From Phaffia rhodozyma (taxonomy: Eukaryota > Basidiomycota > Tremellomycetes > Cystofilobasidiales > Mrakiaceae): 64,000 nt of DNA. The position numbers were made by a program, and so were the translations under genes. The notes beneath the pieces were generated by a model. It was not told where the DNA came from. It was given only the letters and a program-made list of their open reading frames with translations, and did no database searches. Of this stretch, positions 11,501 to 23,844 are shown in pieces. The stretch lies in the NCBI GenBank assembly GCA_014706385.1, contig JACGZH010000004.1, positions 434,001 through 498,000 of the forward strand, written 5' to 3'. Position 1 is the first letter of the stretch. Each line of letters starts with the position of its first letter.

Positions 11501-14500
11501 AAGCAGAATCCAAACGGGCGGATGACATCCCTTTCTACACCGTTGGATTCAAATCGGCCGCTCCAGAATACACCCTCCGAACGAGGATCTGGGCGTCGCT
11601 GCGTGCACAGACGCTCTACCGAACGGTTTCCGGTATGATGAATTACGGTAAAGCAATCAAGTTACTCTACCGGGTCGAAAACCCGGAGGTCGTTCAGCTA
11701 TTTGGAGGAAATACCGACAAGCTTGAACGAGAGCTTGAGCGAATGTCTCGAAGAAAGTTTAAGTTCTGTATCTCCATGCAGCGATACTCCAAGTTCAACA
11801 AAGAAGAAATGGAAAATGCGGAGTTTTTGTTGAGAGCCTACCCGGATCTTCAGATTGCTTATTTGGACGAGGAGCCCCCCAGAAAGGAGGGTGGCGAGAC
11901 CAGGTTGTTCTCCGCCCTCATTGACGGTCACTCTGAGATTCTTCCTGGCGGACGAAGACGACCCAAGTTCAGAATCGAGTTGCCAGGTAACCCGATTTTG
12001 GGTGACGGAAAGTCTGATAACCAGTGAGTGTCCGGTGGACCTGATTGGTCTGATCCTTTTTCTTTTCTGACCATAAGTTCTTTTTGCCAAATTTGTTTTT
12101 CCTTTGCGAAAGAAACCACGCCATGATCTTTTACAGAGGAGAGTACCTCCAGCTTATCGATGCCAACCAAGATAACTATCTCGAAGAGTGTCTTAAGATT
12201 AGGAACGTCCTCGGAGAATTCGAAGAGTTCAATTCGTCCTCTCAATCACCTTACACCCAGTGGGGCTCGGCCGAGTTCAACAAGGCCCCGGTCGCTATTG
12301 TTGGTGCGAGAGAATACATCTTTTCGGAAAACATTGGAATCCTCGGAGACGTCGCTGCCGGAAAGGAACAGACATTCGGAACGTTGGCGGCCAGAGCAAT
12401 GGCTTGGACAGGTGGAAAACTTCATTACGGTCATCCCGATTTCTTGAACGCCATCTTCATGAACACTCGAGGAGGAGTCTCCAAAGCTCAGAAAGGTCTG
12501 CATCTCAACGAGGATATCTATGCTGGAATGAACGCGTTCGGTCGAGGTGGTCGAATCAAGCACTCGGAGTACTACCAGGTAAGTCCTTTTTTTTCAAGTT
12601 CTCGTGAATGCACACTCTAAAAATTTCCCCTTGCTTCCTCATTACTAAACCCCCCCCCTTTAAATAAATAGTGCGGAAAAGGAAGAGATATGGGTTTCGG
12701 AACGATCCTCAATTTCCAGACAAAAATTGGAACGGGTATGGGAGAACAGATGCTGTCCAGAGAGTACTACTACCTTGGAACTCAACTTCCGATGGATCGA
12801 TTCCTCACATTCTACTACGGCCATCCCGGTTTCCATATGAACAATATTCTCGTCATCTTTGCTGTTCAGATCTTCGTCACCACATTGGTCTACATCGGGT
12901 CCCTCAACTCTTCAGTCTTGGTCTGCAGGTACAACTCGCTCGGTAACTTGATCGCTGGCCAGGAGGGTTGCCATAACCTTGACCCCGTCTACCAATGGAC
13001 CACTAGATGTATTATCAGTATCTTCTTGGTCTTCCTCATCGCTTTCTTGCCGTTGTTCCTTCAGGGTGAGAGGTCTTTCATTTCAAAACTGTTGGGTTTC
13101 TACCAAATATACTAACGTACCCGACCCTTATTGCTTCACTGCCATTAGAACTTTCCGAGCGTGGAGCTGGACGGGCGCTCATCCGTCTTGGTAAACATTT
13201 CGGATCCCTGTCGCCCGTATTCGAGGTATTTTCTACCCAGATTTACACCCAGTCAATTCTATCAAACTTGACGTTTGGTGGAGCCAGGTATATCGCTACC
13301 GGTCGAGGTTTTGCTACCACCCGAATCAACTTCTCGATCCTCTACTCCCGATTTGCCGGTCCTTCGATCTACATGGGTCTCCGACTGGCCCTAATGATGC
13401 TTTACGTGACAACAAGTTTCTGGATCGACTGGTTCATCTACTTCTGGATCACTACCTTTGCGCTCTGCGTGTCTCCGTTCTTGTTCAATCCCCACCAGTT
13501 CTCTTTCTCGGACTTTATCATCGATTACCGAGAATTCCTTCGATGGATGTCCAGGGGTAACTCTCGAAGCCATAAGAACTCTTGGGTCGGTTACTGTCGA
13601 CTCTCCAGAACGAGAGTTACCGGTTTCAAGCGAAAGAAGCTTGGACACCCGACAGAAAAACTCGCTGCGGACGTCCCTAGGGCAGGCTGGAGAACGGTGG
13701 TCTATAACGAGGTTCTCGGCCCGCTATGCATGGCGATCATCATGACGCTGCCCTATCTATTTGTCAAGTCTTTCACCGTCACCGGTGAGAAACAGGTCTC
13801 TGGTCTGGTTCGAATTGCGGTGATCTCTTGTGGACCGCTGGTTTGGAACATGGTCTTCCTCCTCCTCCTTTTCCTCATCTCGCTCTTCCTCGGACCGATG
13901 CTTAACAACTGTTGTGCAAAGTTCGGAGCTGTCATGGCTTCTGTCGCCCACGGAGCCTCCGTAATCGGTTACATCGCTTTCTTCGAGCTCTTGTGGTTCC
14001 TCGAGGTGTGGAATGCATCTCATGCAATCCTCGGTCTGGTTTCCTCGCTCTTCATTCAAAGGTTCATCTACAAGTTCTTCATTGCCGTCTTCCTCAGCAG
14101 AGAGTTCAAGCACGATGAGATCAATCGAGCTTGGTGGACCGGAGTTTGGTACAACCGAGGACTCGGCACCCATGTTCTCAGTCAGCCCGCCAGAGAGTTT
14201 ATTGTCAAGCTGGTCGAGATGGGTCTCTTCGCCACAGACTTTATTGCCTGTCACGTGCTTCTCATCTTGTTGACCGTTCCGTTCTTAATTCCCTTCATTG
14301 ACCGACTTCACTCGGTCTTGCTCTTCTGGCTTGCTCCGTCCAAGCAGATCCGACCGCCGATCTACTCGTTCAAGCAGCGAAGTCAGCGAAGGAAAATCGT
14401 GGCAAAGTACACGTTGCTCTACATGGTCGTCGTCCTGTTCTTTGCCGCCTTGATTGCTTTGCCTTTGGTGTTCAAAAACATCTTTGACTTTAGCAGTGGC

Positions 14501-14518
14501 GCGTACACGTGGATCTAA
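8527..14518 (+). CDS. FKS1: 1,3-beta-glucan synthase catalytic subunit
   Basis: Eight exons, 8527..8823, 9012..9105, 9214..9827, 9933..10762, 10845..12023, 12113..12578, 12672..13065 and 13149..14518, give 1747 aa, phase-consistent throughout. This GT48 enzyme polymerises UDP-glucose into wall beta-1,3-glucan at the plasma membrane. Seen: a Gln/Ser/Tyr-rich cytosolic N-terminus, the FKS1 dom1 region ([19 protein letters not shown]), an N-terminal membrane block, a large cytosolic catalytic region with [23 protein letters not shown] and [16 protein letters not shown], and a C-terminal multi-span block. The echinocandin hot-spot regions differ from the ascomycete form: HS1 is FLTLSFRDS (556-564) where ascomycetes have FLTLSLRDP, and HS2 is YQWTTRC (1267-1273) where ascomycetes have a DW-x-RRYTL-like sequence. 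Length is normal for the family. Confidence 0.98.
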
Positions 14519-16104
14519 AGTCCTTTTCTTGCCCTATTCTTTTCATATGTGTGTTTACTCTATGTGTTTCTCTTTTTTCACTCTGCACATTATGTGGCAA
14601 CCCTCCCGCATTTCCCTCTCTTCTTTCCTTGTCATTCGTCATGCATAAGCAAGCATCTAGGTTGGCGACATTTCCTTTTCTCTATCCAACTTTTTTCTTC
14701 TCCTGTTTTATACCCTATCCCATTACAGTTTTTTTCTTTTCTTTTCTTTTTTTTTTAAATTTCAAGTACTCTCTCATCCTCGGACGCTGGCTTCCTTTTT
14801 TGCCGTTTTCTACCAATTTTCCTTCATTCCATAAATCTCGAATCATCTGTTTTTCCTCTTCTTTTCTTCTCGCTTTTTTGAGAACACGATTTTCGATTAT
14901 CCATTCGTCCGACCCTCCCCTTCTGCTCCTCTGCTTATCCAAGGTCACAAAAACCGAAATCGGAACTGGAGATCGAAACTGAAACTGTTCACCGCCTCGT
15001 AGAAGTCGTACACGAACGTCCATTCTTTTTGCCTTCCTCTCTCTCCTCTCCTCTCCTCTTTTCTCTCTTTCCCCTTTTCCTTCTCTTCTTTTCTTCTTTG
15101 CTCTGCTTCCTTCTTCTTTTCTTTCACCTATCCCCTATGTGCCCGCTCCAGACTGTTTTTATATCTTATTCATGTCTCCCCTCTCAAACCTTTCATGCCA
15201 CCTATGAATTGACTCGCTTACACAGTCACCTGTGTCTACATATACGTCCCATAAAGATTTCTCCTTTTTCCCCCCTTCGTCAGGAACGAAGATGAGAGTG
15301 GAAATACCGGCACGAACCGGACACGACGGACGCGGTCTCGTAGAACATCTTCTATCTTGCGCTTTGCATCTCGCGTTTTCCGACTCGCAACAGGGGTTTG
15401 TGTTTGTCTTTTTACTTGTGTGATAACGAAAGAAGGAAGAGGTAATGTCGAGCGAACAGATTGATAAAGGGAATGCATGGTATCGAACAAGGGTATGTAC
15501 TTTAGGAAAGAAGGATACTTGAAAAAAACAAAAGAGAGAGAGAGGAGGAAGGCAGAGTATGGGTGGTCGTTAAGAATGCCCAGAAATCTAAAATCATGCA
15601 GAGACAAAAGAAAAGAAGCAGGACCAGCCTATGCATAATGGATCGATCGACCCGGTTGTTCCTTGAAATATTCAAGAAAGACAACAGAGAGGAGAAGAGG
15701 CAAATGGTGATGGTGAAGGCTACAGAACGAATGATTTGATGAACAGACGACGAAAGGGGTCCTGAAACAAGAAGAAGAGACAAGAGAGAGGAAAAGAGAA
15801 GAATGTGCGCCCTCAAAAGGGGAAGGTTAAGTAAAGAACGAATCCGTCAACCTGTTTTCCTCCGGATCAGCTGCTTTCTGTCTTGTTTTCCCATTTAATT
15901 CTCTCGCGAGCTGTTCAGCCAGAAGAAAGTCGTTCAGGATTGGAAACAGTCAGCTCAAAAACAAATCTTTGGGGGCCACAAAGCAAAGGACAAAATATAC
16001 GAGGCAGGATCGGGAAGGAATACGAACCTCAGCCGCTATCAATGAAACAAACGTAAGCATCGTGGAAGCAATCGGTGATTGAGGAAACGACGAAATAGAT
16101 CTAG
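14519..16104. other. intergenic, FKS1 3' region
   Basis: About 1.6 kb. The first ~900 bp is T/C-rich, as expected of a transcribed 3' flank. The rest is purine-rich on the + strand, consistent with the 3' flank of the next minus-strand gene. No coding exon recognised. Confidence 0.5.
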
Positions 16105-17259
16105 TCAGGTTTTCTTTTCTATAGAGCACAGTAAGGATAGGATGATCAGAATCGACGACCACATACGGGTATAGATCTTCGGTGCCGCCGCTGAGTAGAG
16201 GAGAAACAGAGGATAGCGCGAGAAAAGCATCATCAGCCTATTTGTTTAGGAATATTTGAGAAGAAGTACGAAGTATTTCTAACCTTCTCTAGCCGGACCG
16301 TCGTCTACCGGTACAGCGTCTCTGTCAGCATGCTTCTTTCTGATGGTCAAGCCTCTCTTGACCTTCCCCCATCCTCTCCCTCCTGCTTCAGCGGCCGGCG
16401 CATGCTGTTCACTAATTGCCCGATCAACGGCAGATGAATCTTCTTGCAAGGGACCCCTGACATCAACCGAGAGAGGATCCGATGGATCCTGAGCCAATTG
16501 ATCATGCGTCCACAGAGGTAATTGATGTGATCGGTGCTCAGACTTATTATGGCGGTGGCTTACTTGTGGATTCGAAGAGCTTGGAACGGAGACCGAGGCG
16601 TACGACCCATCTCGAAGGCGAACCATGTTAGCGGAAGGCATAGGGGGTGACGACATCGGGGGCTGGGACGACGACGATAGAGACGTCTGACCGTGAGAAT
16701 GGGCAGAAGTTTCGGTTTGCGACCTAGAGTGAGAAACTTTTCTAGGGACCTGTACAGGTTTTGTGTGAACATGAAGATATGGATAGGTTGGACGACAATG
16801 ATCCGGGTGGAATGAACAGATAGAGAAAACTTCGAAACGTATCAGAGTCATTCAGGAACGCTTGTGTACGATTCGCCTCGACTAGATCAACAATCTTCTC
16901 CCGCGTGATTCTTTTGTTCTTTCAAAGAAACTATCACTGCGAGCTATTTTTCACGCGAGGAAACGGGAGATGAAGAAAAAAGATCTAATCAGACGAACCT
17001 TTTGATCTTCTAGTGCAGGCGGTAAGACTTCTCCAGACGGCCCAATAGCCGAGAACGGGGCCACTCCTGCCTTGGCCACAGGTTCACTGCCCATGTGAGC
17101 TCTCGCCCGTTCTCTCAACGTGCCCGCTCTAGAGACTTTCGGAACGTTCTCCATCCCACCCGTCCATGGATCAGCTATGGTCGGTGGATCTTTAGAGGGG
17201 GCATCTCGTTTGGACTTCTTTGAGGTGAGTGACCGAAGGAGACCTTTGCTTTCGAGCAT
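16105..17259 (-). CDS. unknown protein, about 309 aa, possible C-terminal hydrophobic tail
   Basis: Proposed exons 17259..16999, 16918..16794, 16741..16284 and 16190..16105 give 309 aa with consistent phases. I do not recognise the family. The N-terminus (MLESKGLLRSLTSKKSKRD) is basic. Residues ~90-130 form a well-ordered-looking block (REKIVDLVEANRTQAFLND, then SDTFRSFLYLFIPPGSLS). A Ser/His/Gln-rich linker and a basic segment (GKVKRGLTIRKKHADRD) follow. The last exon ends in a short hydrophobic stretch (SSILIILSLLCSI). The last exon is the least certain: another frame of the same DNA also reads protein-like (EDLYPYVVVDSDHPILTVLY) but does not join by standard splice sites. Exons 1-3 are more secure. 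Confidence 0.5.
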
Positions 17260-17943
17260 GGAACAGAACGCTCAAGGAGAATTTCGTTTGAAATATAGAA
17301 AGAGGGAACGAAAGGAATTGTCGAACTGGTGGCCGCGTCGATATGGTTCCAACCCAAATGGAAAGGTTAATGGAGTGGTTGCAAGAATGAGGAAACAACG
17401 AAGGAAGGAAGAACAGAGGAGGTGAGTTTTGTTTGAATCAAAGAGACTCTGAAACGAGGTGCTTCTCCCGAGACGGGGCTCCACGATTTAGCACGCGCGC
17501 ATAACCATCTCGTCATCATACTATCAGACACCATCGATGGTGACAACGAGCGAAACTCGAACTCGAGAGAAAGTTCAAAGAAACAGGAAGCAAGGAGAAG
17601 GAGGGAGAGCAAAAGTGATTATTTTTTGGGGGAGGGAGATAGAGAGATAAAGTAGAAAAGAGATTGACAGAAAGGCAAGCAGACAAGCAAGAGATCAAGA
17701 CAAAGCTCGGTAGAGAAAAGACAACGCAGCTCACACTTGAAAATATGGTTGGTACAATATGGAGGATCTCACAGAGTAGATCAAGAACAGACAAGCGAGA
17801 AGAAAATCCAGAGAGAATACGGATGCAAACGAAATATAGACTGCAGATAGACCGGATAAATACTTGAAGAAAGAATAAACAAAATATAAAGAAAATGATA
17901 TGGAGAAAGAGGCGGAAACGGATGAAAGAAAGGATTATGCCAG

Positions 17944-20900
17944 CTACCAGATCCCACTCTGTCCCTGGGGGGAAGAAGAATTAGCAGACATTGGTCTCTG
18001 GCTATTATCGTCAAATATCCATGTAGAATACGGAGCAATAGGTCGACCCTGCTGAGGGGCGTGGATTGAATCACAGAGACCTTGACCAACTGGAAGCGAT
18101 GATGTCTGGATTCTGTGTCCACTGCTCAAAACTGAGTGACCTGGTGCTCCTTCGTTGGAAGAACTTGATGAGCTTGGTCGAGGCTGCTGCAGACTGTTTC
18201 CTGGATAAGTACGTGGGCCCCAGCTGTCGATAGGCGAGGTCCGGCCTTGGTCGATGATGCCATTCATATGTCGGGAACCAGGGGGCGTCGATATCAATTC
18301 TGGAATAGGGTACGAGTTCACGGTCAGCGAGTCCGATCGATCACGCTGTCTCATCATACCGGACCGATAATCAACAGGACTGAGAGCAACATTCAATCCT
18401 GAGGGACCACGAGTGTTCGCGCTTGAACTGATCGTCGTAGGATAAGTCGAGGCTCGATGGTGCTGGTAGCCCAACGGGCTATGTCTTCCAAGTGCAGAAA
18501 CCGGGCTAAGGTCCTGCGTGACATCTTTTGTCGACGGCTGAAAGTATGGTTGGGCTCTGCTAGAAGCAATTTCAGGGGTGTTGATTCTAGACAAAAAAAA
18601 AGACGGGTAACCAGAGGAATACAATTAGAACACATGGAAGAAAAACTGAGAAACAAGGCGTCTTTGTTCACTTACCCAGAGACTATACTCTCATTCCCAT
18701 TTAGGGCCATACGAGCTCGCAGGATGTCTCGCAAGGCCGCTGGAGTGCCCAATTCGCCTAATTGTAAGTCAAGCCACAAAGAGAAAGAAACGATCGGGGA
18801 TCAGTCGTGGTCAAAACAATGGCCCTAGACATTTGCCATGAGATTTACCAAGTTCTGGGATTCCTCCAACCGGTATATCGTTGTGAAGGAAACAGCATCT
18901 GACAAAACAAACGTTTTGGGCGAGATCAGCGTTACATCCTCACATATAAATTGCGAATAAAATGAAACAGCCAAACGTAGACACATCTCACCTTCGACCG
19001 TAGGCACATCGTCCGAACAACCAGAAAACAGTGCATATCTGCGTTTTGTACTAAAACCACATGGACAAGGATGGGAGCGGAAAAAGGGGAAGAGTAATGG
19101 GGATGCAGCAGATCGCTGATGTCAGAAATGTGCGTTCATAAATATCCGGGAAATTCATGCGGCCCGACCCCGCATATGAAACAAAAGAGGGGCAAACTTT
19201 AGGATGTCGATCTACGGGCCGGATTTCCTCAGTCCCATGTGCGTACTGTACACAAAATATATAGAGGCCGAACTCAGAATTCATTCTAGCTCAAAAGAAG
19301 GCCAAATCTATTGACCGAAGGAACAAGAAGAGCTTCGCTAACCTGGCATTTATTTCCATATTGACACCTCTCCTCGGCCGTTCTAGCATTGGTGTTACGC
19401 TCCCAAGTACCTAGGCATTATGAGCACACACGAGCGGAGGAGACCGAGATGTATCGGAAATGTGAAATCAGAATAACGAAAAAGTAAGCTCCGATACGCG
19501 GTAAATGATACGGAGGAAATGTGCGAACAAGCCACGACGTACGACATAGCTCAGTCTTGTATAATTTAGCCTTTTTGTTGGTAGGACTGGGACCATCAAG
19601 GGGAAGACCATGGTCCAAAAGATATCTTTGCAGAGCAGGATCCATGACGATGGGGTTGATCCCATGTCCTAGACCTGTTGTGCCAATTAAACTCGCAAGT
19701 GGTGTAAGAGGTCCCTCGATAGCTAAGCCACGGCCGCTAGGAACCCGCTGGCCATTCAACCCCAAAATTGAAGTTTCTAGACTGGGAAGGTAATTGTCTT
19801 CTAAACTATTGTTTGCACCATCGTCCTTGTGTATCCCAAAAACCCCAGGGTGAAGATGTTGGATTGCCTGAAAGCGAGTGAGGAGTTCCGATTTATTCGT
19901 CGCAACAGAACTAGGGGGGGAGGGGCCAGATGAGAAGCCATGCGATGGGCGCCCATCGGGGTCGTAGGCCAGCATGGAGGTTGTGGTGTGAGTAAGATTG
20001 GAGAAAAAGGTGGAAGTTGAAGGAGAAACAACAAAATCGCCGTCGCCTCCGACTTCTTCCTTAGAATTTCCGGGATCAGAGACGAAAGTCTTACCCAGCT
20101 TCTGGTTCAAAGCAAACATGGAACCGGAGGGAAAGGGGGCCGGATTTGTTTCATTAGATCCGTAATCAGGCTGACGAGTTTGATCTTGTTTATCTGAGTC
20201 AAGAAAGGTGGGTACAGCAAGACTATTCGGAGAATTTTCTGTATGGATCGAGCGCAGCTGATAAGCACTCGGTTGAAATAACCGAAGATTGGATTGGAGA
20301 TTTTTTTGTTGTTGTTGCCGCCGAGATATCTGTTGTTGAAGCAGTACCGCTTGTCGCTGAATGTCTCTAAGGCTTTTAGGCTCCTCATCGGAAGCAATCT
20401 CAAACTTATTGATATCATGATTGAACGGAACTGTCGGACAATGAGATGGCTGAGACGACCACCGGTCATCGCTAAAATAGGGATCCGATGTGATAGAGCG
20501 GGAACCTAGATCGATGATAGAGCTTATATCCCTTCCCGAGGATTCCCAGATCATGGCAGAACCAATCTGTCGATATTGTTGAGACAAATGAGCATCTCCG
20601 AGTGACCGGAGAAAGTCGTAATCTGTAGAAATAGGAGTCGTCTGATATTGGCCACTCAAAACTGATTCTTCAACCCATCCAGGGACGCTAGACGGGGTCG
20701 GGAAATTTGAGATATCATGATCCGTTGCTTGCTGTATGGCGGTCGATCTAGTTGTGGATGCAGTGGTCGAATACTGATGCCCAGCAGCTATCTCGTAAGC
20801 GTTCCTCTGTGGGGAAGGGACAACAGTTATCCTTCGAACTTGAGAAGCATTGATGGTAGAGGGAGAGTTGCCTGGAGCCCACCGTGAGCTGGAAAGTCCT

Positions 20901-21194
20901 CGTGTTCGTCGAGCAGAGACATCCCTGCGACCGCAGCAAATAAGCAAAGATTGCAATACTCTTTTTGAGGGTGATAAAACACACTAGAATTGAAACTTAC
21001 TCATGATCAGATTTCGTCTTCGTTGCAAGACTCTCGGGCGACCCTCCTTCCTTTTCCGAGCAGTCTTTCAGCTGTATCTTGGTGTCAATCTCAGCGGCAG
21101 TGATAAGGCAGGGTGTTCGACAAGGGACCAAGGGCGCACAACCTTCAAGTATCTCGAGTGAAGGCTGGTCTACGTGATTCGAGATATAGTCCAT
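17944..21194 (-). CDS. tandem CCCH zinc-finger RNA-binding protein (tristetraprolin/Zfs1/Cth2-like), 841 aa
   Basis: Eight exons, 21194..21001, 20924..19543, 19410..19343, 19245..19198, 19050..18992, 18898..18849, 18757..18676 and 18586..17944, give 841 aa with every phase consistent. A long low-complexity N-terminus contains a Gln-rich coiled-coil-like stretch (around QRQAVLLQQQISRRQQQQ). The two fingers follow the lead-in KLYKTELC. Finger 2 is canonical C-x8-C-x5-C-x3-H (CTVFWLFGRCAYGRRCCFLH) and is preceded by RHPKYKTQIC, the linker typical of the TTP family. Finger 1 reads C-x15-C-x5-C-x3-H (ends CQYGNKCQYAH), seven residues longer than normal in its first loop. Family members bind AU-rich elements in mRNA 3' UTRs and trigger deadenylation. 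The C-terminus is Ser/Pro/Gly-rich. Confidence 0.9.
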
Positions 21195-22430
21195 GTCGTC
21201 AAGGCGAAATTCAAGGCAAGTGATCGTTTATCGAAGAGGTTATCAGACGTGCTATAATCTTAGGAGAAGAATAGATGAAGCCGTCTCAAGCGACATCAGC
21301 TACGTGTCAAGAGCACTTGATAAAGAAATGGGTATATGCGCTATGGTCTTTTTGAAAAGATGAATGGACCTGGTGATGACTTCGAAACTTGGTTCATCAG
21401 AGAATCATCACTCACACTCTGCCGGAGTAGATTTTACAGAACTCGAAAGTGATGGTTGTCAAAGAAAGGGTGTTGACGTCCTTATCAAATCTTGACACAC
21501 AAAACACCACAGCGGAAGTCGCACCAAATTAACGGACAAAGACAGATAGTGGACGAAGGAAAGGATCACCTTACTCAGGTATTCTCCAAGTTGATTACAA
21601 CCTTATGTAAACGTTTGCGTCTGGATTGACAGCGCTTTATGTTGAGCTGTGATCAATGCTGACGACAGTCTGAGGAGTGCAGGGGACTGTGCAAAGGAGA
21701 GAGTATCCCAACAAGGAGTGAAAACCCCGTCAGAAACATCAGATTGACAGGCAGAGCTATGATGCAAACGTTGAGCTTTGTCGTTACCAGGTTAATAATC
21801 TTAATGATAGACGTCTGAATCAGGGGGTGATGAACTATCCGTCAAAGAAAATAAAATCAGAGAAAGAGAAGAAAGGCGGTTGAGAACAAGAAGAGAACAG
21901 ATGAGATGGGAAAGGTTAACGAGAGAACAGAGGACAAGAAAGAAGGAAGAGAGTGCTGGACTGAGGGTCGTTCCTTTTAAGGACGCCTAGAGGTAAGAGT
22001 GACAGAACCTTGATGATGACAGGAATTGTCGTTGCGCGCCATTCTTTCTCGTGCCTGGCCTGATTTGTGCATTTCCATGGAACGATCGGATGAGATCACA
22101 TACCGACAGAACTCGGTCGACCGGAGCGAAGGATAGACGGATAGTCAGATCATTTGTCGTCCTACTCAAACGGTGCTTGAGTCGTCAGCGTTCGATGCAG
22201 GTGTTTCATCAGGTTAGGTTTGAGACAAAAAACCAGACGAAAGTGGTTCATCGGTCGACCGTTAGTGAGGACAAGTCGACAGATGTTTTTCTTTGTGCAG
22301 GTGGACAAAAGAAGAAAGTTATTGCACGTGCACACTGTCTGTAACCAAACTTTGAGGCTAGTATTGCCACGCTTTTCGAAGACGCAAGTGAATGTTCATA
22401 CAGGCCAGCCTCTCTGTTTAAATATCTTCT
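21195..22430. other. intergenic region
   Basis: 1.24 kb upstream of the CCCH gene and downstream of the PITH gene. It is AT/GA-rich near 21830-21960, which suggests a long 5' leader for the CCCH transcript. Short frames on the + strand near 22050-22540 show no family features and lack a plausible splice structure. Confidence 0.45.
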
Positions 22431-23571
22431 TTAATGTCCTAAACCAGCCCAGCCGCCATCACTCTCAACACCCTTCACTTTGTGATCAGCCAGGTTCGGG
22501 TTTGCCTCGTAAACCACTCCTTTCGGAACGTCCCGTCTGAGTTTGAGGGCTTCACCTGAGAAGGACATGTAGGTCACCCGGATTGGGCTATCTTCTTCGT
22601 ATGAAATTGAAGTCGGTGTAGGAAAATGTAGAGTAAGGTGTGTTATTGATGAGAACTTGGCCACGCTGGTCAGGACGGTCAAATAATTCATGAGAGAAAA
22701 CAGTCAGTCAGCCATACATATTAAAGACTATACTGAGGATAGATTCGCCACATGGCCCAGCAAAACGAAGCGTGTGATGGAAAAAGGGAACATACCGGAC
22801 ATCATACGGGACAGCCTCGGACGTATCTACCAAGTCGAATGATTGCGTCGGTCTCAACCCCTCCAAATCGGAAAAGTCAGGTGAAGCGTTGGCGTACTGA
22901 AATATACATATCAGTACAAAGCGTGACAGCTCGGTGAAGTCTCAGTGCATCATATCGAACAGAAAGAAAGAGGTTCAAGCAGATTGCACATACAATGTGA
23001 ATCTTTTCCGGGCCGCTGATACCTTCTCCTCCAATTCTAAGCGTGATAGATCGTAGTTTGACAGTATCGACGAACGGTACTGTTCTCGCCATATCAACCC
23101 TTCTCAGCCGAAGTTCGAACGACAATGCAAAGGATAAAGGAACAATTCACCTACTGCGAATCATCATCTCGCCGTCTTCCTCACTTTGACAATATAAAGT
23201 GTCGTCATCTATCATATCCCTAGGTCTAGCAGTCAGAGCAAAAGTTCAGTCGATATACCTATGGGTGAGAAGCAAACATATGCATACCAACTTGATGATT
23301 TCTCTGCCCATCTCTTCTCTCTCTGTGTTGAGAGCAATGATGTTCTCTCCTGAATATGATACACCGAGATACAGTCTCAGCAGCTACCGTTGCACATTGA
23401 GAGTCGCTCGATTCACTCACGGTCGATTACCGAGTAAAGACTTTGCTGCTCTCCATCGTTAGGCAAATGATGATCATGATCGTGTTCATCTCCACAGCCG
23501 CCGCTGTTGCTACCACTACCCTCACCGGTATGAGAGTGGCCAGCATGATCGTGCGAATTATTGTGAGACAT
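22431..23571 (-). CDS. PITH domain-containing protein (PITHD1-like), 231 aa
   Basis: Six exons, 23571..23421, 23349..23292, 23219..23155, 23079..22994, 22896..22796 and 22665..22431, give 231 aa, all in phase. The His-rich N-terminus (MSHNNSHDHAGHSH) leading to SLYSVIDREN matches PITHD1-type proteins. The PITH fold is visible as MMIRIPFVDTVKLRSITLRI, HIYANASPDFSDL, VAKFSSITHLTLHF and RVTYMSFSGEALKLRRD, ending near NLADHKVKGVES. PITH domains were first seen in thioredoxin-like protein TXNL1, where they bind the proteasome; PITHD1 itself lacks the thioredoxin part, as here. Cytosolic. Head to head with NAA10, 273 bp apart. Confidence 0.92.
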
Positions 23572-23844
23572 GCCGACAAGAGAGAGAAAAGAAAGGATCA
23601 GACGTATACGTGTGTGTTTGATTAATAGAACAGATTCACTGACATCACCTTTGAATATCGAGTCGAGACCGATGAAGCCCGCCTGGTATATTCTAAACGG
23701 GCATATCTGGGTACACTTTGGGCAACTCCGGGGGTAGATCACCTTTACCATATACGCTCGTTCTCTTTGATCTCATTCTCTCTCTACAATTCCTTCCCTC
23801 AGGACCTCATTCTACACCTGACTACTTGACTAACTCTCCTCAAG
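23572..23844. promoter_or_regulatory. short bidirectional promoter region, PITHD1-like / NAA10
   Basis: Only 273 bp separate the two start codons of divergently transcribed genes, so both 5' UTRs and promoters must fit here. Pyrimidine-rich DNA (about 23765-23800) lies just before the NAA10 start. No specific factor site is claimed. Confidence 0.5.
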
